From a virus: a stretch of DNA of 64,000 bases. Below are positions 47,510 through 56,482 of this stretch, one piece after another; position 1 is the stretch's first letter, and each line of letters opens with the position of its first letter. The notes under the pieces were generated by a model. It had not been told where the DNA came from. It saw nothing but the letters and a program-made list of their open reading frames with translations, and searched no databases. The DNA is taken from positions 25,460 through 89,459 of IMG/VR virus record IMGVR_UViG_3300025894_000925; one strand, given 5' to 3'. The position numbers were made by a program, and so were the translations under genes.

Positions 47510-48956
47510 TGCGGCAGTAAGCGTTGTAGACGAACAAGGAAATATTTCATTTGCAAGTCATAGCGAAAGATATAGTAGAAATAAAAATGATAAAGACTTA
47601 TGTCGTGAGCTGTTGAGCGAAGTTGATTTTGACGATATTGATACTATTGCATACTACGAAGATCCAATTAAGAAACAAGTAAGACAGTGTTATGCAGGCC
47701 AAAAAATTGATTGGTCAAACATTACAGTAAGGCATGTATTAAAGAATCAAGGCGTTCCTTTTCAGTGTAACACTAAAATTCATAAGTATGATCATCACTT
47801 ATCACATGCGGCCGCAGGGTTTCAAACATCACCATATGATGTTGCTACAGTAGTTGTAATAGATGCCATTGGCGAATTTACAACCGCTAGTATATGGCGA
47901 GCAATGTATGATAACCAAGGCATTGCACGATACCGTCAAATATGGAAGCAAGGTTATCCTCATAGTTTGGGATTATTCTATAGTGCAATGACAAAACATG
48001 TTGGTTTAAAGCCAATGGACGAAGAGTATATTTTTATGGGCATGGCCGCTTGGGGTGAGAATAAACATTTTGATACAATATACAACGACTTTATTCTAAA
48101 CTCACGAGACTTTACATTTAGACAAAATTGTCATGCTGGTATTGACGAAGATTATTTGCCAGGAGCATTGGATATTGATCTTGCGGCTAGTGTACAAGCT
48201 ATAACTGAACACTTGGTAACTCGTTTATGCAATAGAGCAAGGCATAGTTTTTACAGCAACAACTTGGTATTAATGGGTGGTGTTGCTCTCAATTGTGTCG
48301 CTAATAGTAAAATTGATAGTTTTGATAATATTTGGATTATGCCTAACCCAGGTGATGCAGGTAGCAGTTTAGGTGCGGCGGCATTGAGTTATAAAAAGAA
48401 ACTTAACTGGCAAGGTCCGTTTTTGGGCTGTGATATCCCGGGTGAATATCCAGTGGACCAATTACTTGATCTATTATTAGAAAAACAAATTGTAGGTGTA
48501 GCAAGTGGTCGTGCAGAGTTTGGACCACGAGCATTAGGCAATAGAAGTTTACTAGCAGATCCAAGAGGAGATGATATTAAAGATAGAGTAAACGAAATTA
48601 AACGTAGACAAAAGTTTAGGCCGTTTGCTCCAATGATATTAGAAGAACAAGCACAAGCATATTTTGATTTGCCCAAGGCTTGGGTTCATAGTCCGTATAT
48701 GCAAAGTGTTGGAATATGTAAATCTCCAAAAAAGTTTCCTGCTATATGTCATGTTGACAATTCAAGCAGAGTACAAACTGTAGGTAAAGAGCCAGAGTTT
48801 AAACATATTAGAGAGATGTTAGAAAAATGGTTTATACTAACTGGATGCCCAATGTTACTAAACACCAGTTTAAATATCAGAGGTGAACCAATAGTAAACA
48901 CTAGAGCTGATGCTGATCGTTTTGAAGATCAATACGGCATAGATGTTTGCAGTTAA
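47475..48956 (+). CDS. Carbamoyltransferase, NodU/CmcH/TobZ family
   Basis: The product has 493 residues. I chose ATG 47475 (AAAGG seven nt upstream) over the TTG one codon before. The N-terminal actin-like Kae1 domain has GISAGFHDAAVSVV and the metal-binding DHHLSH at residues 106-111. The C-terminal YrdC-like part has EFGPRALGNRSLLADPR and NTSLNIRGEPIV. Family enzymes make carbamoyladenylate from carbamoyl phosphate and ATP and carbamoylate hydroxyls, for example on Nod factors, cephems and tobramycin. Here a sugar or ACP-bound hydroxyl is a reasonable acceptor, unproven. Confidence 0.93.
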   Translation: MSILGISAGFHDAAVSVVDEQGNISFASHSERYSRNKNDKDLCRELLSEVDFDDIDTIAYYEDPIKKQVRQCYAGQKIDWSNITVRHVLKNQGVPFQCNTKIHKYDHHLSHAAAGFQTSPYDVATVVVIDAIGEFTTASIWRAMYDNQGIARYRQIWKQGYPHSLGLFYSAMTKHVGLKPMDEEYIFMGMAAWGENKHFDTIYNDFILNSRDFTFRQNCHAGIDEDYLPGALDIDLAASVQAITEHLVTRLCNRARHSFYSNNLVLMGGVALNCVANSKIDSFDNIWIMPNPGDAGSSLGAAALSYKKKLNWQGPFLGCDIPGEYPVDQLLDLLLEKQIVGVASGRAEFGPRALGNRSLLADPRGDDIKDRVNEIKRRQKFRPFAPMILEEQAQAYFDLPKAWVHSPYMQSVGICKSPKKFPAICHVDNSSRVQTVGKEPEFKHIREMLEKWFILTGCPMLLNTSLNIRGEPIVNTRADADRFEDQYGIDVCS

Positions 48957-48968
48957 GAGGACAATAAA

Positions 48969-49388
48969 ATGAGTATTGAAGATTGGAGTAGACCCACTGC
49001 TCAATTCTTAGGAAGATTTCAACCTTGGGATCCAGGACATCGTGCTATACTTGATTCTATGATCTATAAAGGTAGAATCGAAACTCCAGAAATGTATAGA
49101 ACAAGCAAAGCTCAACAAGTTGTTATAATGGTGCGAGCACCACACAAGAAAGATCCTTACACATTTGAACAAATTAAAAAAACAATCGAAGATGATCTCA
49201 AAGTTGATTATCCTAAAATGATTGAAATAATTCAAGTTCCAAATATTACTAATGTTTTCTACGGACGTACAATTGGTTATGATGTTGAACGTATACATAT
49301 TGATAAAGATCTTGAACCACTTGAAACTAAAACAACGATTGCTGAAAAGCAACATTTTAACAGAGACTTTTGGGCAGGAAGGCAATAA
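48969..49388 (+). CDS. Nucleotidyltransferase-like protein (HxGH-type)
   Basis: The product has 139 residues. GRFQPWDPGH at residues 15-24 is the phosphate-binding motif of the cytidylyl/adenylyltransferase superfamily (usual form GRFQP-H-GH, as in NadM); Asp replaces the first His. The remainder includes a VRAPHKKDPYTFEQI strand-helix unit. It could activate a sugar, polyol or nicotinamide nucleotide. The missing first His leaves catalytic activity uncertain. It joins the deformylase gene by TAATG. Confidence 0.75.
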   Translation: MSIEDWSRPTAQFLGRFQPWDPGHRAILDSMIYKGRIETPEMYRTSKAQQVVIMVRAPHKKDPYTFEQIKKTIEDDLKVDYPKMIEIIQVPNITNVFYGRTIGYDVERIHIDKDLEPLETKTTIAEKQHFNRDFWAGRQ

Positions 49389-49885
49389 TGGAATTAATAC
49401 TAGCACCAGATCCTTGGTTAGCGAAAGCAGTAACCGCAGTGGATATTGATAACCCAGGATTTGATCCTGGGCAAATGAAAAACGAAATGGTAGACTTGAT
49501 GGTACAACATGAAGGCATGGGTTTAAGTGCTAATCAAGTTGGAATTGATCACCGTTTGTTTGTTATTGGCGACAGCAAAGAAAATAGTACATTGTGTATC
49601 AATCCAACAATACGTATTGACGAAACAACTGATGATGAGGTTGTAGTAGACTATGAAGGTTGTTTAAGTTTTCCAATGGTGTTTGTTAAGATTGCCAGAC
49701 CTAAAACTGTTATTGCTGAGTTTTATAATGAAAAACTTGAGTTGCAAACAGAAACATTAACTGGTTATACTGCCAGGTGCTACTTGCATGAGTTTGATCA
49801 TTTAATGGGTATTACATTCAAAGATCGATGTAGTAAACTAAAATGGGATATGGCTACAAAGAAAGCAAAGAAGTTACTTAAATAG
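49388..49885 (+). CDS. def: Peptide deformylase
   Basis: The product has 165 residues from ATG 49388 with AGGAAGG upstream; the TTG at 49370 is rejected. All three deformylase motifs are present: GMGLSANQ (43-50), EGCLS (90-94, Cys metal ligand) and HEFDH (134-138, two His ligands and catalytic Glu). It removes formyl from N-terminal Met of new proteins. Marine phages often carry PDF, and in cyanophages it has been proposed to support rapid protein maturation. It ends the plus-strand operon and overlaps the convergent neighbour by 12 nt. Confidence 0.95.
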   Translation: MELILAPDPWLAKAVTAVDIDNPGFDPGQMKNEMVDLMVQHEGMGLSANQVGIDHRLFVIGDSKENSTLCINPTIRIDETTDDEVVVDYEGCLSFPMVFVKIARPKTVIAEFYNEKLELQTETLTGYTARCYLHEFDHLMGITFKDRCSKLKWDMATKKAKKLLK

Positions 49886-50956
49886 ATTGTGTTTTAATTC
49901 GTCCCACATAGAATTAAGAAAACATTGACTTTCAAACTTTTGTCTATTAGACTTTAGTGCAGGAGCCATATCTTTAAGCATAGATTCTAATTCACTATGT
50001 GGCATTGCACAGATATCTTTAATAACTTTATTAACAGCCAACAAACGATCAACAGGGTCAACTATATTATCGTAACTTTCGTCCCACCAGTCATTGAACG
50101 TTTTAAATCCGTGACTTCTAAAGTATAACAAGTTACCCGGAGGACCAAGTAATACAAATGGCATTTCGCTGATTATAGGTTTGAATATCTTTTCTGTTAA
50201 GTGACATTTGTTAGTCCAAAATTCAGTCTCTGTAACAACAAACAAGAAACTTTCCATGCATTGTTTAACTGCACTAAGTACCATACTTCCGTTTGGTATA
50301 TGACTCAATGATTCTGTATCAATACGTAACTCTTCTAAATCTTTTAGTTCGTTTTTAGCCCAGGTAAAATCATACTTGTAAGTATCTTCTGCCCAATCAA
50401 GTTGTTTAATGTTGTTTCCGTGTTCTGGACAATCAACACTATAACTGATATTTCCGTGTTGTAATAGATTGTTGCGTTTTAAATCAGCAACGTGCAAACT
50501 ACGATAACTTCTAGCATTACCTGTAATTCGGTTAAATGTAATAAATTTCTTCTTGACTTTTCGATCAACTGGTGCTATAATATCTGGACAGTATTGATAA
50601 CCGCGGAACCAATCATGTGCGGCAAATACATGATAAAAGTAATAGCAATCTTCAAAGCCGTACTTGTCGTTGAAATAGTTTTTTGACTCACTGTGGTATT
50701 CAGTGTTAAGTAATATTATACGTCTATTAGGCCATGAGTCTCTAACGTAATCAAATAACGGATCATTGTAACCTGGAATAAGAGGTTCTTGATCATAGCA
50801 AAACAATACAGGGCCATCGTCGCCACTGTTTAACCATTCGAGGCTTTCAACAGTGCTAGAACCAAAAGGAAACGGATATACTAACACAACACCTTCGGGC
50901 CAATGTTGGTTTGCTAACGCGAAGATGTTTTCATAATGAGAGTGAATATTATACAT
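49874..50956 (-). CDS. Glycosyltransferase-like protein
   Basis: The product has 360 residues. The C-terminal half has the pattern of GT-B-type sugar transferases: VTETEFWTNKCHLTEKIFKP, then MPFVLLGPPGNLLYFRSHGF and KTFNDWWDESYD. This 'LTEK--KPI----PFVL-G-PG-L--LR--GFKTF' segment recurs in viral and phage glycosyltransferases. The N-terminal half has VLFCYDQEPL. Its start codon overlaps the divergent start of the next gene in CATG (50954-50957). Donor and acceptor unknown. Confidence 0.7.
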   Translation of the reverse strand: MYNIHSHYENIFALANQHWPEGVVLVYPFPFGSSTVESLEWLNSGDDGPVLFCYDQEPLIPGYNDPLFDYVRDSWPNRRIILLNTEYHSESKNYFNDKYGFEDCYYFYHVFAAHDWFRGYQYCPDIIAPVDRKVKKKFITFNRITGNARSYRSLHVADLKRNNLLQHGNISYSVDCPEHGNNIKQLDWAEDTYKYDFTWAKNELKDLEELRIDTESLSHIPNGSMVLSAVKQCMESFLFVVTETEFWTNKCHLTEKIFKPIISEMPFVLLGPPGNLLYFRSHGFKTFNDWWDESYDNIVDPVDRLLAVNKVIKDICAMPHSELESMLKDMAPALKSNRQKFESQCFLNSMWDELKHNLFK

Positions 50957-53606
50957 GTTTGATGTTTTTTACTTTGGCCCTAAGCCTGGTTTATTTGAGT
51001 TTGAGAAGCCTGCTTCAAGTTTAACTGAAGCTATCAAACTAAGTCGTACTAGGTATTGTTTCTATTTATATGGCGGTAATGACTACTCAAACTTTAACTT
51101 TCATGTGGTTCCAGAGCCTTGGATGGAAAAGTATGTACATTGTTGGGCCAGCCAATGGCAACGTGATGGCGAAGTATATCTTGTGAGTAAACGTATACAA
51201 GAAATGCAATACCATTTCTGCACAGATCAAACTGTAACACGTTTGTCAGACAAATCAAAATTTATTAATACTGAATATACAGAAAATTTTGATTATAGTT
51301 GGCATCCTGATCCACATGAACCTGACTACAGTTATTACTTTCCTACACAACACCAAAGTGCAGGAGGTCCTGTGTATTCTGGCACTGCTGGAGTTAAGTT
51401 AGTTGATGCACAAATAGCAACAGCATTTCCAGTATTAGATAATTGGCATATTCCCAATGACATGTCAATTGATACCAGTTGGCATCCTAACATATTAGAT
51501 CCAGAATACACATACCATTTTCCTACTAAGTGGCAAAGTGCAGGTGGCATTACATACGGAATGGGTGAACAAATTAAAATTGCAGACTTTATAAGTACGC
51601 AAGACGAAAGCAAAGAATGTTGGACAATACCCGACGATGTTGATGAATCAACAGTTGACTTTACATGGAAACCCAATGTACTTGATCCTCCGTACATATA
51701 CCATTTTCCAATTGGTGATATACAATCAAGCGGATTGATGTACACTGTTGAAGGTGCTACAGAAGTTAAATTGATGGATTATTTTCCAGGACACGACATT
51801 GGCACCTTCAAAGAAATAGATGTATTTTACGTAGATAAAAACAATAGTTTAGCTAAGGCAAGGTACGAAAAACTACTAGAAAAGTACCCTGGAATGCAAA
51901 AGATTCGCTACGCCAACTCAATGTTGGAAACAGTACGCAGATGTGTTAGTCGTAGTAGTACCAATAGATTTTGGATTATTAGTAGCGAAAATGTATATGA
52001 TGAATTTGATTTTGATTGGCGTCCTGAGAGTTGGCAAAGTTATATGACTCATGTGTTTGGTAGCCAATGGCAAAAATGGAGTGATACTTTTTTAATTAAC
52101 AAGTTTGAATTTCAACGATCAAGTCAATGGGCCAACTCCATAACGGAGTTTCCAAATTTAAATTTTGTTAAAGAACAATCTGTTACTGTACCTGATGATC
52201 TACATGCTATTGTATATGTTGATTGGGGTAATGAACAAAGTCAAGTTCAACTTGACAAACTGCAAAGTCAACACAATAATATAACTGTTACACGTTTTGT
52301 TGACAACTATCTGGATACATTCAAAAGAATTATTAACAACCACGAAGGACATGAATACATTTGGATCATCAACAGTATTTGTGACTATGCTCGTTTTGAT
52401 TTTAGTTGGCAACCTGAGCCTTGGCAAAACGAAATGATACACGTATTTCCTAGTAACGGACAAAAACGAGGAGATACTTTTTATATACACGTTGAGAGTT
52501 TTAAAACTCAGATGTATGATTTAGAAATACTGGATTGGTTCAACGTTATTAATTATACATTAGAACAAGAACTAAAAAGATGGCCAATGCCTGTTGTTGA
52601 ATACACCACTGATAACATGGTTGATACAATTAACAATTATGTTTGGTCCAATTTTCCATATGCCGTTTTTCAGAAACAAGATAATCTATTACCTAACATG
52701 GGGGCATCAATACGTTACACTTCCGAAGTATATGGTGCTATATGTTTGTGGAGGCAAAAAGACCGTGAGGTTGTAAGTTTAACCAGCGACAATAGCTTGG
52801 CTGTTATACCTCGTGATATTAGTAAACGTCAAATTGAACAGGTATATGACTTTCCTTATATTAATAAAAAGTCTCCGGGACGTTCTGATTTTATACCACG
52901 ACCATTGGATATATGTTTTATCAGTAACGGCGAGACTGAAGCAAATCGTTGGTACACACATCTAATAGATGTAGCAATTACAAAAGATCCAGCAGGAGCA
53001 TTAGAACATAAGAATACAATACATCACATTGAAGGTATTGATGGTCGTGTAAAAGCATACCAAGCCGCGGCCCATGCATCAAACACTGAATGGTTCTTTG
53101 CAGTGTTTGCTAAAATTGAAGTAGAACGAGACTTTGATTTTACTTGGCAACCAGACTATTTCCAACAAGCAAAGCACTATATTTTTAATGCACGTAATCC
53201 AGTAAACGGATTAGAATACGGACACATGGGGGTTATAGCTTATAATAAGCGTCTTACACTAGCCACAAACCAACCAGGACTGGACTTTACACTGAGTGCT
53301 CCACATGAAGTTGTACCAGTTCTTAGCGGCACTGCTCATTACAATACAGACCCGTGGATGACTTGGCGTACAGCATTTCGTGAAGTATTGAAACTGAAAC
53401 AGTTTGATGACATAAACCCTAGTATTGAAAATGAAGCTAGACTTACTTCTTGGCTAACAAAAGGTCGAGATAGTTTGAATGGTGTTTATAGTATACAAGG
53501 TGCAAGTGATGCACTTAGATATTATGAAGAAGTAGATGGTGATCCTATAGAGCTACAAAAGAGTTTTGATTGGGCGTGGCTCAAAGAAAAGTTTGAGTCA
53601 AGTTAG
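50955..53606 (+). CDS. Multi-repeat protein of degenerate glycosyltransferase-like modules (883 aa)
   Basis: At least seven copies of a short unit can be aligned: D-x-W-x-P, then H-V/Y-F-P, then Q-x-x-G-x-x-Y (VVPEPWMEKYVHCWASQWQ, YSWHPDPHEPDYSYYFP, TSWHPNILDPEYTYHFP, FTWKPNVLDPPYIYHFP, FDWRPESWQSYMTHVFG, FSWQPEPWQNEMIHVFP, FTWQPDYFQQAKHYIF). Several are preceded by Rossmann-like segments (VFYVDKNNSLAKARYEK, IVYVDWGNEQSQVQLDK, ICFISNGETEANRWYTH). The last module aligns with the protein at 35542, but the DxD site is lost. It may bind glycans or scaffold glycosyltransferases. Function unknown. Confidence 0.7.
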   Translation: MFDVFYFGPKPGLFEFEKPASSLTEAIKLSRTRYCFYLYGGNDYSNFNFHVVPEPWMEKYVHCWASQWQRDGEVYLVSKRIQEMQYHFCTDQTVTRLSDKSKFINTEYTENFDYSWHPDPHEPDYSYYFPTQHQSAGGPVYSGTAGVKLVDAQIATAFPVLDNWHIPNDMSIDTSWHPNILDPEYTYHFPTKWQSAGGITYGMGEQIKIADFISTQDESKECWTIPDDVDESTVDFTWKPNVLDPPYIYHFPIGDIQSSGLMYTVEGATEVKLMDYFPGHDIGTFKEIDVFYVDKNNSLAKARYEKLLEKYPGMQKIRYANSMLETVRRCVSRSSTNRFWIISSENVYDEFDFDWRPESWQSYMTHVFGSQWQKWSDTFLINKFEFQRSSQWANSITEFPNLNFVKEQSVTVPDDLHAIVYVDWGNEQSQVQLDKLQSQHNNITVTRFVDNYLDTFKRIINNHEGHEYIWIINSICDYARFDFSWQPEPWQNEMIHVFPSNGQKRGDTFYIHVESFKTQMYDLEILDWFNVINYTLEQELKRWPMPVVEYTTDNMVDTINNYVWSNFPYAVFQKQDNLLPNMGASIRYTSEVYGAICLWRQKDREVVSLTSDNSLAVIPRDISKRQIEQVYDFPYINKKSPGRSDFIPRPLDICFISNGETEANRWYTHLIDVAITKDPAGALEHKNTIHHIEGIDGRVKAYQAAAHASNTEWFFAVFAKIEVERDFDFTWQPDYFQQAKHYIFNARNPVNGLEYGHMGVIAYNKRLTLATNQPGLDFTLSAPHEVVPVLSGTAHYNTDPWMTWRTAFREVLKLKQFDDINPSIENEARLTSWLTKGRDSLNGVYSIQGASDALRYYEEVDGDPIELQKSFDWAWLKEKFESS

Positions 53607-54389
53607 TTTTGCTTCTACTAGGTTTGCCATAAGTTGAGATAGTCCGTTGTGTGATACAGGACCAGGATGCATCATGTCTCTTGCAAGATCTCCCTTGGGG
53701 TGTTGCCGGTGCAGGAGTTGATTACTGTTTAAGTGTATAATTGGAATATTTAAACTTTCTAGTAGAAAGTAAATTGCCATAATATTTCTTTCATCAAACA
53801 GTGTGCTATTCTCATCATTAAGCCACCAATGTTTACCTATTAATGTAGCACTATCTGACGCAGTGTTCACTTGTTGAACATCATGATGATTTGTACGTAT
53901 TTCAAGTCTTCCAATTGGTGGCACAAGCATTGCAACAAATTTAGGTTTTACTATCTTTGATAATATCATTGACTTAACAATATTATATATACTGTCTGTA
54001 CCAATTCCGCCAACTCCTAAATTGGTTACAGTCATATTTAATTTTTGACCAAGTTGGTAGCACCATATCTTATCCTCGGGTAACCCAATGCCCATAGTGT
54101 TACTACATCCTAGTGCTACTATATCTGGCTCAGTATAGAACTCTCCACGAAACCCGTGTGCATTGATATGATATGTAATATTTCCTGGTTGTGTCCATTC
54201 CTTGTCTGCAAAAAACTCAGGAAACTTTTTAATATTTGTTAGGTATAGCTTTTCGGTATCCGTTGGAAGCCAGTCAAGGGTTTGGCCTCTAAAGTCACGG
54301 ATATCTCCGTTCAAGCCTTTTTCAAATGCTGAAGCATGTACTTTGTTACTGTAAAGAAACTTATCAAGTTTTCTAGTACTTGGATGCAT
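53598..54389 (-). CDS. SGNH-hydrolase-like protein 3
   Basis: The product has 263 residues from ATG 54389, inside the end of the upstream aminotransferase gene (17-nt overlap); an in-frame start at 54428 is less likely. Block I is IVALGCSNTMGIGL, a GCS variant of GDS with Ser as expected nucleophile. NLGVGGIGTDS fits the next block, and MHPGPVSHNGLSQLM carries the catalytic His. It ends convergently with the repeat protein (9-nt overlap). Together with the aminotransferase it points to acyl chemistry on a sugar; substrate unknown. Confidence 0.7.
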   Translation of the reverse strand: MHPSTRKLDKFLYSNKVHASAFEKGLNGDIRDFRGQTLDWLPTDTEKLYLTNIKKFPEFFADKEWTQPGNITYHINAHGFRGEFYTEPDIVALGCSNTMGIGLPEDKIWCYQLGQKLNMTVTNLGVGGIGTDSIYNIVKSMILSKIVKPKFVAMLVPPIGRLEIRTNHHDVQQVNTASDSATLIGKHWWLNDENSTLFDERNIMAIYFLLESLNIPIIHLNSNQLLHRQHPKGDLARDMMHPGPVSHNGLSQLMANLVEAKLT

Positions 54390-55536
54390 TATCTTTAACT
54401 TGTTCTGCAATAAATTCAACTTCAGCATCAGTTAGTTCAGGATATATAGGTAAACTCAATTGGTTATTTGCTATAGTTACAGCCATGTTGGTTTGTGTGG
54501 CTTGGTGTTCTATTCCGGCTCTAAGGTCGGCATCGTAAATACTATAAGCACATTCAATAAAGGATTGATAGTTGCCAAGAGCTTTATCGTAGTGTACTTT
54601 TGTTGCAATTCCTAACTCTTGTAGGTTATACTTTAATCTATTTCTACTGGTTACATTTGGATTAACAAATATTGGATATTTGTGATAACTTGATTCAACA
54701 TCATCATGTACAACAAGTGTTCTAATATGATTGTTAAATTCATCATTCCAGTAAGTTGCAATCTTCTTTCGGCGTGCTTGCCATTTATCAAAGTGGCCCA
54801 ACTTCACTAACATACAAGCACAATCCAGTTCGCTCATACGACTGTTGGTTCCACTGTGAGAATAGTTATTTTCTTTGCCATTGGTAGCAAGGTCTCTAAC
54901 ACTTGATGCAATAGCCATGTCATCAGTTAATACCATTCCGCCACTGCCATAACTGTTAAAGTTTTTCATTGGATCAAAACTTAATATACTAATGTCTCCA
55001 AAGCTACCACTTGGTTTACCTTGAAACGTGGATCCAAAACTCTGAGCGGCATCTTCAATAACAGGTAACTTTGTAATTTGTCCAAAAAATTCTGTAATTA
55101 ATTTAATTTTACTATAATCAACCATGTTACCATATAGGTTAACATATACCAAAGCATCATAGGTTTTTTCAATATCTTCATCGGTTGTCAGATCTATTAG
55201 ACCATCTTTGTCAACATCAATTAAATGTGGGATATAACCAGTTTCAATTATACTGTTAAGAGTTGCAACAAAACTTAAACCTGGTATTGCTATCTTGCTA
55301 CGAAAGGGTAGCTTGAGAGATCTAATAGCGAATATCAACGCCTGTGTTCCGCTGTTAACAGCAATAGCATATTTGCGATTGCATCGTTCAGCAATTACAC
55401 TTTCAAAAGTCTCTGTGTAGTATCCGTTTAGGTGTTGTCCTGTAGACCAAACTTTATCAGCAGTATCAAGAAGCTCACTTCGCAAACTTTGATATTGCCG
55501 CTTTGTTCCAGTAAACGGAATTTGAAAGCCACTCAT
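54373..55536 (-). CDS. DegT/DnrJ/EryC1/StrS-family aminotransferase
   Basis: The product has 387 residues from ATG 55536, chosen because family members begin with an IPFTG-type segment just after the start. PLP-site features: NSGTQAL (61-67), EDAAQ (161-165) and the Schiff-base lysine K191 in SFDPMKNF, followed by GSGGM. These enzymes aminate keto-sugars bound to nucleotides. It overlaps the epimerase gene by 62 nt, so the two are probably co-translated as a sugar-nucleotide unit, for example making an amino sugar. Product sugar unknown. Confidence 0.93.
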   Translation of the reverse strand: MSGFQIPFTGTKRQYQSLRSELLDTADKVWSTGQHLNGYYTETFESVIAERCNRKYAIAVNSGTQALIFAIRSLKLPFRSKIAIPGLSFVATLNSIIETGYIPHLIDVDKDGLIDLTTDEDIEKTYDALVYVNLYGNMVDYSKIKLITEFFGQITKLPVIEDAAQSFGSTFQGKPSGSFGDISILSFDPMKNFNSYGSGGMVLTDDMAIASSVRDLATNGKENNYSHSGTNSRMSELDCACMLVKLGHFDKWQARRKKIATYWNDEFNNHIRTLVVHDDVESSYHKYPIFVNPNVTSRNRLKYNLQELGIATKVHYDKALGNYQSFIECAYSIYDADLRAGIEHQATQTNMAVTIANNQLSLPIYPELTDAEVEFIAEQVKDNASKY

Positions 55537-56482
55537 GATATAAGCCAAATCCTTCTTCAATATCAACTTGGGGATCAAACCCAAAGTCTTGTTTTGCCGC
55601 GGTAATGTCTAATGCTCCACGACTTGGAAAATCATCATCTTTTTCATTGATCTTAATAGTACCTTTTCCAGCAATCTCAACTGCTAGTTCAGCGGCCGCT
55701 AATAAAGTCTTACTGTGGCTCTTGGTAATGTTATAGGTTTTATTTTCTGCTTCTTCGCTTAATCCGGCACTCGTAATACCTTGTGCGGCATCACCAACAT
55801 ATGTAAAATCAAGTGTTTCGTGTTCACCATTGACAGTAAGCTCTCCGCCTCCCATTGCAGTTAACAGAAACTTACTAATAACTCTATCACTTAAATCAAG
55901 CGGACCATAAACTGCACTTGGTCTAATGATAGTATAATTTAGTCCATACTTTCTGTGATAGTCTTTGACCAATTGTTCACCAGCAAGTTTTAAAATACCG
56001 TATTCACCTTGTGGATTTAGTACTGCATCTTCAGTAACATTATCTTCAAAGTCTCCATATACCATACTAGAACTAATATAAACAATTCTTTCTACATTGT
56101 ATTTGACACAGTGTTTTAAAGTATTAAGCAATCCGCCAATCATTGTATTACCGCAGAACTGTGGACTTAGTCCAACAATCTTTTGTCTAGGAGGACAAGC
56201 CAAATGATACAAAACTGTTGGTTTTACAAAGTTAAAACAAGATTCAAAATCGTTTGTTTCAATGTCTTTGTGTAGGTAATTTAAACTAACAAGATTAGGT
56301 GGCAGGTCGTGTACTAGTTTAAGTCTTTCACCAAATAGATATCCTAATTCTTTCATACTAATTGCATTGTTATAATTTGTTAGGTTGTCAACAATGGCTG
56401 TAGGGATATTTTGACTAACAAGTTCTTGTACTATATTATGACCAATAAGTCCTAATCCGCCTGTTACTAATGCTCTGGTCAT
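55475..56482 (-). CDS. NAD-dependent sugar-nucleotide epimerase/dehydratase
   Basis: The product has 335 residues. It shows the extended-SDR pattern: GGLGLIG at 8-14 (NAD binding), SSSMVYG near 137-143 and catalytic Y161/K165 (YGILK), then IRPSAVYGP. The C terminus has DFTYVGDAAQ, common in UDP-glucose 4-epimerase relatives. It would provide the keto or epimerised sugar nucleotide for the DegT enzyme next to it. It overlaps ThyA by 4 nt (ATGA). Exact reaction undetermined. Confidence 0.92.
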   Translation of the reverse strand: MTRALVTGGLGLIGHNIVQELVSQNIPTAIVDNLTNYNNAISMKELGYLFGERLKLVHDLPPNLVSLNYLHKDIETNDFESCFNFVKPTVLYHLACPPRQKIVGLSPQFCGNTMIGGLLNTLKHCVKYNVERIVYISSSMVYGDFEDNVTEDAVLNPQGEYGILKLAGEQLVKDYHRKYGLNYTIIRPSAVYGPLDLSDRVISKFLLTAMGGGELTVNGEHETLDFTYVGDAAQGITSAGLSEEAENKTYNITKSHSKTLLAAAELAVEIAGKGTIKINEKDDDFPSRGALDITAAKQDFGFDPQVDIEEGFGLYHEWLSNSVYWNKAAISKFAK

